From contig JAYRMR010000004.1 in NCBI GenBank assembly GCA_041912595.1, positions 62,001-126,000 on the forward strand: a DNA stretch of 64,000 nt, read 5' to 3'. The notes under the pieces are model-generated. The model was not told the origin of the DNA and ran no database searches. It saw nothing but the letters and a program-made list of their open reading frames with translations. How positions within the stretch are numbered: the stretch's first letter is position 1; every line of letters begins with the position of its first letter. The position numbers and the translations under genes were made by a program. Origin of the DNA: Roseateles_B sp041912595 (GTDB lineage Bacteria > Pseudomonadota > Gammaproteobacteria > Burkholderiales > Burkholderiaceae_C). Shown piece after piece: positions 16,627 through 24,158 of this stretch.

Positions 16627-18669
16627 TTAACGCTTCAAGCGTGCGGCACCGACGGCCACCTTGACCGTGTCAACCACGTTCTCGGCGGTGAAGCCGAAGT
16701 GCTTGAACAGCACGGGCGCCGGGGCGGACTCGCCGTAGGTGTCGATGCCCACGACGGCGCTCACGCCGTACTTCCACCAGAAGTCGCTCACGCCGGCCTC
16801 GACGGCCACGCGGGGCAGGCCGGCGGGCAGCACGCTCTGCTTGTAGGCGGCGTCCTGGCGGTCGAAGACATTGGTGCTCGGGACCGAGACCACGCGGGCG
16901 GCGATGCCGTCCTTGGCCAGCAGGGCCTGGGCGTTCATGGCCAGCTGCACTTCGGAGCCCGAGGCCATGATCACGACCTGGGCCTTCTTCTTCAGGCCCA
17001 CTTCGCTCGGCTCGGCCAGCACGTAGGCGCCCTTGGCGATCTCGTCGACGGCCGTCTTGGGCGCGTAGGGCAGGTTCTGGCGCGACAGGGCCAGCACGCT
17101 GGGGCGCTGGGCATTGCCGATGGCCATGGTCCAGGCGACGACCGTTTCCACGGTGTCGGCCGGGCGCCAGACGTCCAGGCCGGGGATCAGACGCAGGCTC
17201 GAGACGTGCTCGATGGACTGGTGGGTCGGGCCGTCTTCACCCAGGCCGATGGAGTCATGCGTGAACACGTGGATCACGCGCTGCTTCATCAGCGCGGCCA
17301 TGCGGATGGCGTTGCGGCTGTAGTCGCTGAAGGTCAGGAAGGTGCCGCCGTAGGGGATGTAGCCGCCATGCAGGGCGATGCCGTTCATGATGGCGGCCAT
17401 GCCGAACTCGCGCACGCCGTAGTTGATGTGGCGGCCGCCGTTGGCGCTGCCGTCCGCCTCGATGCGGAAGGCGGGCGTGCTCTTGGTGTTGGTCAGGTTG
17501 GAGCCGGTCAGGTCGGCCGAGCCGCCCAGCAGCTCGGGCAGCGCGGCGGTGAAGGCTTCCAGGGCCAGCTGGCTGGCCTTGCGGCTGGCCACGGTCTCGG
17601 CCTTCTCGTGGGCGGCGACGACAGCGTCCACGGCGATCTGCGCGAAGTTGGCGGGCAGCACGCCGGCCATGCGGCGCTGGAACTCGGCGGCCAGCTCGGG
17701 ATGGGCGGCGGCGTAAGCGTCGAAGCGCTCGTCCCAGGCCTTCTCGAGGGCGGCGCCGGCGGTCTTGGCGTCCCAGGCGGCATAGACGTCGGCCGGGATC
17801 TGGAAGGGCTCGTGCGACCAGCCCAGGGCCTCGCGCGTCAGCTTGATTTCCTCGGCGCCCAGCGGCTCGCCGTGGGCCTTGGCGGTGTTGGCGCGGTTGG
17901 GCGAGCCCTTGCCGATGTGCGTCTTGGAGATGACCAGCGTGGGCTTGTCGCTGCTCTTCTTGGCGGCGGCGATCGCGGCGTCCACGGCATCGACGTCATG
18001 GCCGTCGATGGGGCCGATCACGTTCCAGCCATAGGCCTCGAAACGCTGGGCGGTGTTGTCGATGAACCAGGGCGCGACCTGGCCGTCGATGGAGATGCCG
18101 TTGTCGTCGTACAGCGCGATCAGCTTGTTCAGCTTCCAGGCGCCGGCCAGCGAGCAGGCCTCGTGGGAGATGCCTTCCATCAGGCAGCCGTCACCCAGGA
18201 AGACGTAGGTGTGGTGGTCCACGATGGCATGGCCGTCGCGGTTGAATTCCTTGGCCAGCATCTTCTCGGCCAGGGCCAGGCCCACGGCGTTGGTGATGCC
18301 CTGGCCCAGCGGGCCGGTGGTCGTCTCGACGCCCGGGGTGATGCCCACTTCGGGGTGGCCCGGCGTCTTGCTGTGCATCTGGCGGAAGGCCTTCAGGTCG
18401 TCGATCGACAGCGCGTAGCCGCTCAGGTGCAGCAGGGCGTAGATCAGCATCGAGCCGTGGCCGTTGGACAGCACGAAGCGGTCACGGTCCGCCCATTGCG
18501 GGTTCGTCGGGTTGTGACGCAGGTGGCGACCCCACAGGGCGACGGCCATCTCGGCCATGCCCATGGGCGCGCCCGGGTGGCCGGAGTTGGCCTGCTGCAC
18601 GGCGTCCATGGCCAGTGCGCGAATGGCGTGGGCCATCAGGGTGGGGGTGCTTGCAGCGGTGTCAGCCAT
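16627..18669 (-). CDS. tkt: transketolase
   Basis: Thiamine-diphosphate enzyme that transfers two-carbon ketol units in the pentose phosphate and Calvin pathways. At 680 residues it is full length. Visible motifs: NSGHPGAPMGMA, the TPP-binding GDGCLMEGISHEACSLAG, GHDVDAVDAAI, the pyrimidine domain FREFGMAAI-type segment (VREFGMAAIMNGIALHGG), HDSIGLGEDGPTHQ, and the C-terminal domain with RVVSVPSTNVFDRQD. The catalytic histidines of the family are in place. It lies upstream of a protein of unknown function and of gap on the same strand, so a loose central-carbon unit is likely. Confidence 0.98.
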   Translation of the reverse strand: MADTAASTPTLMAHAIRALAMDAVQQANSGHPGAPMGMAEMAVALWGRHLRHNPTNPQWADRDRFVLSNGHGSMLIYALLHLSGYALSIDDLKAFRQMHSKTPGHPEVGITPGVETTTGPLGQGITNAVGLALAEKMLAKEFNRDGHAIVDHHTYVFLGDGCLMEGISHEACSLAGAWKLNKLIALYDDNGISIDGQVAPWFIDNTAQRFEAYGWNVIGPIDGHDVDAVDAAIAAAKKSSDKPTLVISKTHIGKGSPNRANTAKAHGEPLGAEEIKLTREALGWSHEPFQIPADVYAAWDAKTAGAALEKAWDERFDAYAAAHPELAAEFQRRMAGVLPANFAQIAVDAVVAAHEKAETVASRKASQLALEAFTAALPELLGGSADLTGSNLTNTKSTPAFRIEADGSANGGRHINYGVREFGMAAIMNGIALHGGYIPYGGTFLTFSDYSRNAIRMAALMKQRVIHVFTHDSIGLGEDGPTHQSIEHVSSLRLIPGLDVWRPADTVETVVAWTMAIGNAQRPSVLALSRQNLPYAPKTAVDEIAKGAYVLAEPSEVGLKKKAQVVIMASGSEVQLAMNAQALLAKDGIAARVVSVPSTNVFDRQDAAYKQSVLPAGLPRVAVEAGVSDFWWKYGVSAVVGIDTYGESAPAPVLFKHFGFTAENVVDTVKVAVGAARLKR

Positions 18670-18881
18670 GGTGGGTGCGGGCGGGAAGTTGGGGGTAAAC
18701 CCGGCATTTTAAGCGGCGAAGACGACACCGGCACGCGCCGACAAACCCTGCCTGCGCGCAAACGATTACGCGCCCCGGGCGCCGTCGAGGGCTTCACGGA
18801 CCTTGATCCATGGCAAGGCGGCCTGCGCCCCCAGCGACGAGCCTAGGCAGGATCGACCAGAACATGCACGGAGACATCGCC

Positions 18882-19517
18882 ATGACCGGCCTCAAGCCCC
18901 TGACCCTGCGCATCATCCGCGACGAGCACTCGGCCCTGGCCGCCATGCTGCGCACCCTGCCGCTGCTGCTGGCCGAGCACCGCCGCGCCGGCACGCTGCC
19001 GGACTTCGGCGCGCTGCGCGCGATGCTGTTCTATGTGGACGAGTTCCCCGAGCGGCTGCACCACCCGAAGGAGTCGGAGCTGCTCTTTCCCAAGCTGCGC
19101 GCCCGGGCGCCCGCGCTGCGCGAGCTGCTGGACAAGCTCGACGACGACCACGCCCGCGGCGAACGCGCCATCCGCGACCTGGAGCACACGCTGCTGGGCT
19201 TCGAGATGCTGGGCGATGCCCGCCGCCAGCCCTTCGAGCAGCAGGCCGAGCGCTATGTCCACCACTACCTCCAGCACATGGAGATCGAGGAGCGGGAGAT
19301 CCTGCCCGCGGCGATCCAGCTGCTCAGCGAGGAGGACTGGCAGGACCTGGACGAGGCCTTCGCCCAGAACCAGGACCCGCTCGCGGGACGCCACCTCGGG
19401 CAGCTGCAGCAGGAGCTCGCCGGCCCGTACCAGGCCGTCTTCCAGCGCGTGCTGAGTGCCCTGCCCGAACCCCTCGGACTGGCGCCCGCGCCCGGGCGCA
19501 ACCCGGGTCGGGCGTGA
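18882..19517 (+). CDS. hemerythrin HHE domain protein
   Basis: A 211-residue soluble helical protein. ATG 18882 is chosen because a GGAG lies 8 bp upstream; an ATG at 18864 is also in frame. The four-helix hemerythrin pattern of iron ligands is visible: RDEHSALAAML, LHHPKESELLFPKL, DDDHARGERAI and HHYLQHMEIEEREILPAA. These supply His and Glu residues for a non-haem diiron site. Such proteins bind oxygen or nitric oxide, or sense redox state. The C-terminus ends in a short Pro/Ala-rich tail. It is divergent from tkt and upstream of an outer-membrane gene, with no obvious functional link to either. Confidence 0.85.
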   Translation: MTGLKPLTLRIIRDEHSALAAMLRTLPLLLAEHRRAGTLPDFGALRAMLFYVDEFPERLHHPKESELLFPKLRARAPALRELLDKLDDDHARGERAIRDLEHTLLGFEMLGDARRQPFEQQAERYVHHYLQHMEIEEREILPAAIQLLSEEDWQDLDEAFAQNQDPLAGRHLGQLQQELAGPYQAVFQRVLSALPEPLGLAPAPGRNPGRA

Positions 19518-19680
19518 CCGTGGCGCAACACTTGGCGACGCCGGAACTCGCCCAGTCGTGAGCTAAGCAACAGGCGGGCGCCTGTCGCACGCATTAGGGC
19601 TTCTACTGAGGCGAGTGAGGATCGATAAAGCCGCATTGGCGCCGGATGGGCTGGCGCGACATCCTCAGAAGGACCTTGTG

Positions 19681-20826
19681 ATGACACCTGCCCGGCTTCC
19701 CAAGCGGCATCGCCTCGGCGCCCTCCTCCTGCTCGGCGGCCTCTGCGCCTCCGCCCAGGCCGTCGACTTCAGCTGGTCCGGCTTTGCCAACGTGACCGCC
19801 TCCAAGGTCGTCAGCGGCTCCGGACTCGACATCGGCTACCCCGACACGACGCAGTGGACGAACTGCCCCTGCTTCATCTCCGACTTCTCGCACGGCAGCG
19901 TGATCGAGTCCAAGTGGTCACTGACCCCGGAATCGCGCGTGGGCCTGCAGGGCAGCTGGACCTTCGATCCGAAGTGGTCCTTCACCGCCCAGGCCATGGC
20001 GCGACACAGTGCGCAGAAGGCCAAGGTCGAGCTGGAGTGGGCCTACCTCTCCTACGCCCTCACGCCGGAATGGACGATCCAGGCCGGCCGCAAGCGCCTG
20101 CCGCTGTTCTATTACTCCGACTACCAGGACGTGAGCTTCGCCTACACGTGGGCGCGCGTGCCGCCGGACGTCTACGGCTGGGCCGTCGTGAACTACAACG
20201 GCGCCAACATCACCTACCGCAGCGACGTCATGGGCTGGGCGGTGAAGTCCAGCGCCTACGTCGGCCAGGAGCACACCAAGGATAACCCCATCGCCCGCCT
20301 CGAGTCGCCCGTACCGGCGCAGATCGACTGGGACAATATGTGGGGCGCCGACCTGGAGATCAACCGCGACTGGTTCACCATGCGCATCGCCTACAACAGC
20401 TCCCGCCAGCGCCTCGTGCGCGAGGGCGTGCAGGTGAGCCCCGATCCGGACGTCTTCGGCAAGAACTCCAAGCAGAGCTTCGCGTCCATCTCGTTCAACG
20501 TCGACAAGGACGACCTGATCGTGCGCAGCGAGTTCTCCAAGGTGGACCGCTCGCCCGCCCGGGGCAGCTACTTCGGCTACCTCGTCGGCGTCGGCTACCG
20601 CTTCGGCAACTTCACGCCCATGGTCACCATGAGCCAGCTGCGCGCCTACGACAACGACTTCAGCGTCCTGGCCGAGCGGGACAAGCTGCGCACCTTCACC
20701 CTGCGCTACCAGCTCAACGACAGCAGCTCGCTGAAGTTCCAGTACGACCGCAGCCACTGGGACTACCTGAACGGCACCGACACGCTGCGCAAGGTCGTCA
20801 CCCTGTCCTATGACACGGTCTTCTGA
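19681..20826 (+). CDS. outer-membrane beta-barrel (porin-like) protein
   Basis: A 381-residue protein with a signal peptide (LGALLLLGGLCASAQAVD). ATG 19681 is preceded by AGAAGGA at good spacing. The mature chain alternates polar and hydrophobic residues with many aromatic girdle residues (FSWSGFANVTASKV, LSYALTPEWTIQAGRKRLPL, YGWAVVNYNGANITYR). It ends in a typical outer-membrane signature with a terminal Phe (VVTLSYDTVF), as recognised by the BAM complex. The Gly-Arg-Lys-Arg stretch at the barrel interior suggests an anion path. The next gene, 13 bp on, encodes a small phosphate-binding-like protein, so the pair may serve oxyanion uptake. Confidence 0.8.
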   Translation: MTPARLPKRHRLGALLLLGGLCASAQAVDFSWSGFANVTASKVVSGSGLDIGYPDTTQWTNCPCFISDFSHGSVIESKWSLTPESRVGLQGSWTFDPKWSFTAQAMARHSAQKAKVELEWAYLSYALTPEWTIQAGRKRLPLFYYSDYQDVSFAYTWARVPPDVYGWAVVNYNGANITYRSDVMGWAVKSSAYVGQEHTKDNPIARLESPVPAQIDWDNMWGADLEINRDWFTMRIAYNSSRQRLVREGVQVSPDPDVFGKNSKQSFASISFNVDKDDLIVRSEFSKVDRSPARGSYFGYLVGVGYRFGNFTPMVTMSQLRAYDNDFSVLAERDKLRTFTLRYQLNDSSSLKFQYDRSHWDYLNGTDTLRKVVTLSYDTVF

Positions 20827-20839
20827 GCAGGGAGTCGAC

Positions 20840-21280
20840 ATGCAGCATCACCAGACACCCACCCGCCTCTTCGCCGCCCTGACCCTGACCCGGACCCTGG
20901 CGCTCGGCCTGAGCGCCACGGCGCAGGCCGACATGGTCGTGATCGTGCATCCCAGCAATGCCGCCGCGATGGACGACGAGCAGATCAGCAAGATCTTCCT
21001 TGGCCAGACCAAGACCTTCCCCGGCGGCGCCGAGGCCACGCCGGTCGACCAGAAGGACGGCGCGGCAGCGCGCGAGGACTTCAACGCCAAGGTGCTGAAG
21101 AAGAGCTCGGCGCAGCTCAAGGCCCTGTGGGCGCGCCAGATCTTCACCGGCGGTGCCAAGCCCCCGAAGGAGCTGGAGGGCGACGAGGCCGTGGCCAAGT
21201 TCGTGGCCAGCACGCCGGGCGCCATCGGCTATGTCGATGCGGGCAAGGCCGGCAGCGGCGTGAAGGTGCTCAAGCGCTGA
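20840..21280 (+). CDS. small phosphate-ABC-type periplasmic binding protein
   Basis: A 146-residue exported protein. The signal peptide ends near ATAQADMVVIVHP. The mature domain (MDDEQISKIFLGQTKTFPGG, KSSAQLKALWARQIFTGG, FVASTPGAIGYVDAG) matches the short PstS-like substrate-binding domain often annotated as a phosphate ABC transporter substrate-binding protein. It is about half the length of true PstS and has no ABC genes nearby. It probably delivers or senses an oxyanion together with the upstream porin-like protein, 13 bp away. A strong terminator follows. Confidence 0.8.
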   Translation: MQHHQTPTRLFAALTLTRTLALGLSATAQADMVVIVHPSNAAAMDDEQISKIFLGQTKTFPGGAEATPVDQKDGAAAREDFNAKVLKKSSAQLKALWARQIFTGGAKPPKELEGDEAVAKFVASTPGAIGYVDAGKAGSGVKVLKR

Positions 21281-21305
21281 TCGGCCCGGTCACACCGGCC
21301 CCCGC

Positions 21306-21339
21306 AGCGGGCAGCCACCTCCGGGGGCTGCCCGCTTTT
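21306..21339 (+). terminator. rho-independent terminator after the porin/binding-protein pair
   Basis: AGCGGGCAGCC (21306-21316) pairs perfectly with GGCTGCCCGCT (21326-21336), with a 9-nt loop and a TTTT tail, 25 bp after the stop codon. Confidence 0.88.
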
Positions 21340-21373
21340 CCTGGTGCGGGCCCGACCGCCCGCCCGGCCTGGA

Positions 21374-21379
21374 TAGACT
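21374..21379 (+). promoter_or_regulatory. candidate -10 element of murU
   Basis: TAGACT lies 8 bp before the murU ATG inside the string ATAGACTCC. The same 9-mer occurs upstream of the GST gene (50055-50060). The short distance would give a near-leaderless mRNA. Confidence 0.3.
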
Positions 21380-21387
21380 CCACCCCC

Positions 21388-22098
21388 ATGAGAGCCATCA
21401 TCCTGGCAGCCGGCCGCGGCGAGCGCATGCGGCCGCTGACCGACCACACGCCCAAGCCCCTGCTGAACGTCCGCGGGCAGCCGCTCATCGTCTGGCACAT
21501 CCAGGCCCTGGCCGCTGCCGGCGTGCGGGACATCGTCGTCAACTGCGCCTGGCTCGCGGAGCAGTTCCCCGCGCAACTGGGCGACGGCAGCCGCTACGGC
21601 GTGCGCCTGCACTACAGCGACGAGCAACGCGACCACGGCCGCGCCCTCGAGACGGCTGGCGGCATCGCCAAGGCCCTGCCGCTGCTGTGCGCGGACGGCG
21701 ACGACGCGTTCTGGGTGCTCTCCGGCGACGTCTTCCTGCCCGGCCTCGCGCTCGACGTGCAGGCCGCGCGGGACTTCGCCGCCAGCGAGCGCCTCGCCCA
21801 TCTGTGGCTGGTGCCCAACCAGCCTCACCATCCCCGCGGTGACTTCGGCATCAGCCCCGAGGGCCTCGCCCTGAGCGGCGAGGCCGTGAGCCCGCGCTAC
21901 ACCTGGTCCTGCGTGGGCCTCTTCCGGCGCGCGCTGTTCGACGGTGTGCCCCCGGACCAGCCGCTGCCCCTGCGCCCCTGCCTGGAGCGCGGCATCGGCG
22001 CCGGGCGCATCAGCGCCTCGCTCTACCGCGGCGAGTGGACCGACGTCGGCACGCCCGAACGCCTGGCCGCCGCGCAGCAGGGCCGCGCCGCCGGCTGA
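21388..22098 (+). CDS. murU: N-acetylmuramate alpha-1-phosphate uridylyltransferase
   Basis: Nucleotidyltransferase of 236 residues. MurU makes UDP-MurNAc from MurNAc-1-phosphate in the peptidoglycan-recycling route that bypasses de novo synthesis. The N-terminal signature AIILAAGRGERMRPLTDHTPKPLL is the sugar-nucleotidyltransferase GxGxRxRPLT..PKP loop, followed by VRDIVVNCAWLAEQ and the metal-binding FWVLSGDVFLPG. The C-terminal WTDVGTPERL matches the family. The partner kinase gene amgK is not in this window, so the exact substrate is inferred from family similarity; another hexose-1-phosphate nucleotidyltransferase role is possible. Confidence 0.85.
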   Translation: MRAIILAAGRGERMRPLTDHTPKPLLNVRGQPLIVWHIQALAAAGVRDIVVNCAWLAEQFPAQLGDGSRYGVRLHYSDEQRDHGRALETAGGIAKALPLLCADGDDAFWVLSGDVFLPGLALDVQAARDFAASERLAHLWLVPNQPHHPRGDFGISPEGLALSGEAVSPRYTWSCVGLFRRALFDGVPPDQPLPLRPCLERGIGAGRISASLYRGEWTDVGTPERLAAAQQGRAAG

Positions 22099-22381
22099 CG
22101 ATCCCAACGTTCCGATACAAGACGTCGGCCTGCCACAACAGGCCGCGGCGCTCGCTCGCGCCTGAACCCTGTCAAGTCTTACAGCTTCGCCCCGCCTGTA
22201 GGCCGAACGGCGTGCGAATCGCGCGCAAACCCTGAGCGCACCGGGCGATTGCCGCCCGAACAATCGCCTCGCGCCGCTGGCAGTCCCGCAGCGTGCATGC
22301 ATCCCGGGGCCTGCTGACATTGCTCGCTGCCACGAGCAGGGCGGTGTGGGGTCCCTCTTTCCTAATCGTCAGGAGACCTCC

Positions 22382-24001
22382 ATGCAACGCAAGAATGCCT
22401 TGTCCGCCCTGGCCCTCGCGGCCAGCCTCGTGTGCCTCAGCGTCCCGGCCCACGCCGGCGAGAAGATCTGGATCAGCCTGGGCGACGCCGCCTTCGGCGA
22501 GCTCCAGAAGCTGCAGCCCGCCACCCGCTCGACGGCCTCCGTGGCCGTGTCCGAGGCCCAGCTGCGCCGCGGCGAGATCGCCGGCCTGGCCACCCCGGCC
22601 GCGGCCCTCAAGGGCGAGAAGGTGCACCTCGTGCAGATCGACGAGGACCTGCTGCCCACGCTCTCCGAGGCCCTGCACGAGAACCAGCACCGCTGCGGCG
22701 GCTACATGCACCATGCCAGCGAGCGCGACGGCCGCCGGGCCCTGGACCTGCATGCCGCCGGCAGCCTCAATGCCCGCATCCTGACGGACCGCCGCAGCCT
22801 CGCGACCCGCCCGAGCTACGTCATCGACCAGCAGACGGTGGTCAACCCGATGCTGTCGCAGATGCAGGCCAGCAACATCGTGCAGACCATCTCGGACCTG
22901 TCCAACAACTACACGAACCGCTACTACCAGACCAGCGGCGGCGTGAACGCCTCGGACTGGCTGAAGAACAAGTGGCTCACGATGGCCAACGGCCGCACCG
23001 ACATCACGGTCGAGCAGTTCACGCACAGCGGCTGGAAGCAGAAGTCGGTGATCGCCACCATCAAGGGCACGGACAACCCGAACGAGATCGTCGTGCTGGG
23101 CGGCCACCTGGACTCGATCAACGGCTCGGGCACCACCGAGACGACCCGCGCGCCGGGCGCTGACGACGATGCCTCGGGCGTCGCCAGCATCACCGAGATC
23201 TACCGCACGCTGCTGGCCAACAACTACAAGCCGCGCCGCACGATCAAGTTCATGGCCTATGCGGCCGAGGAAGTGGGCCTGCGCGGCTCCGCCGAGATCG
23301 CCAACAGCTTCTCCGCGGCCGGCGCCAACGTCGTGGGCGTGGTGCAGCTGGACATGACGAACTACAAGGGCGCGGCGAACGACATCTACATCTTCACCGA
23401 CTACACCGACAGCGCCCAGAACACCTTCGTCACCAACCTCATCAAGACCTACCTGCCGACGCTGACGGTGGGCACGGACCGCTGCGGCTACGCCTGCTCG
23501 GACCACGCCTCCTGGAACGCCAAGGGCTATGCCACGACGATGCCCTTCGAGTCGTCCTTCTCGGGAGACAACAAGGCGATCCACACGGCCAACGACACGC
23601 TGGCCAACAGCGACAGCACGGGCGCCCACTCGCTGAAGTTCGCCCGCATGGGCCTGGCCTATGCCGTGGAGCTGGGCAGCGACGGCCCGACGACGACGCC
23701 CGGCGACAAGACCGAGACCTTCACCGGCAGCCTCAGCACGGGCCAGACCAAGAGCTTCGGTCCCTTCAAGGTCGGCGCGGGCGGCACGTTCAAGCTGTCC
23801 ACCACCGGCACGGGTGACATCGACATCTACGGCCGCCTCGGCGCCGTGCCCACGACCAGCACCTATGGCTGCAAGTCCGACGGCAGCACCGCCACCGAGA
23901 CCTGCACGATCAACGTCACCGCCAACAGCGATGGCTATGTGCTGGTCAAGGGCTACACGGCCGGCAGCTACACGCTGACCGTGACCTACCGCCCGCAGTG
24001 A
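22382..24001 (+). CDS. secreted M28-family aminopeptidase with PPC domain
   Basis: A 539-residue secreted zinc peptidase. ATG 22382 follows a GGAG and begins a signal peptide (LSALALAASLVCLSVPAHAG). The M28 metal ligands and catalytic residues are visible: GGHLDSI (His242), GADDDASGVAS, the Glu-Glu pair in AYAAEEVGLRGS, VQLDMTNY, and the distal His in CSDHASWNAKGY. Residues ~440-539 form a bacterial pre-peptidase C-terminal (PPC) beta domain (ETFTGSLSTGQTKSFGPFKV to SYTLTVTYRPQ), often removed after secretion. It resembles Vibrio leucine aminopeptidase. It stands alone, downstream of a 283-bp gap in which I see no gene. Confidence 0.95.
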   Translation: MQRKNALSALALAASLVCLSVPAHAGEKIWISLGDAAFGELQKLQPATRSTASVAVSEAQLRRGEIAGLATPAAALKGEKVHLVQIDEDLLPTLSEALHENQHRCGGYMHHASERDGRRALDLHAAGSLNARILTDRRSLATRPSYVIDQQTVVNPMLSQMQASNIVQTISDLSNNYTNRYYQTSGGVNASDWLKNKWLTMANGRTDITVEQFTHSGWKQKSVIATIKGTDNPNEIVVLGGHLDSINGSGTTETTRAPGADDDASGVASITEIYRTLLANNYKPRRTIKFMAYAAEEVGLRGSAEIANSFSAAGANVVGVVQLDMTNYKGAANDIYIFTDYTDSAQNTFVTNLIKTYLPTLTVGTDRCGYACSDHASWNAKGYATTMPFESSFSGDNKAIHTANDTLANSDSTGAHSLKFARMGLAYAVELGSDGPTTTPGDKTETFTGSLSTGQTKSFGPFKVGAGGTFKLSTTGTGDIDIYGRLGAVPTTSTYGCKSDGSTATETCTINVTANSDGYVLVKGYTAGSYTLTVTYRPQ

Positions 24002-24158
24002 TCGCGGCGCGGGCGCGGTCGCAAGGCCGCGCCTGCGAGGCCTGGATGCACCGGCCCGGGAGGGCCTGATCCGGCCCTGGAACGACACCCGCGCTACACC
24101 CGCACGACACCGGCATGACAGGCCCGTGCCACGCGCACCGGCCCTGATCGCGCCCCGA

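Noticed and set aside
18803..19561. An alternative plus-strand frame across the hemerythrin gene.
   Set aside because: Arg/Pro-rich; the hemerythrin ligand motifs lie in the other frame.
19570..19585. Palindrome ACAGGC-GGGC-GCCTGT after the hemerythrin gene as a terminator.
   Set aside because: Short stem, no T-tract, and other weak pairings nearby; not strong enough to annotate.
24012..24033. Hairpin GGCGCGG/CCGCGCC after the M28 gene as a terminator.
   Set aside because: Only 7 bp with no T-tract in a region where such pairings occur by chance.
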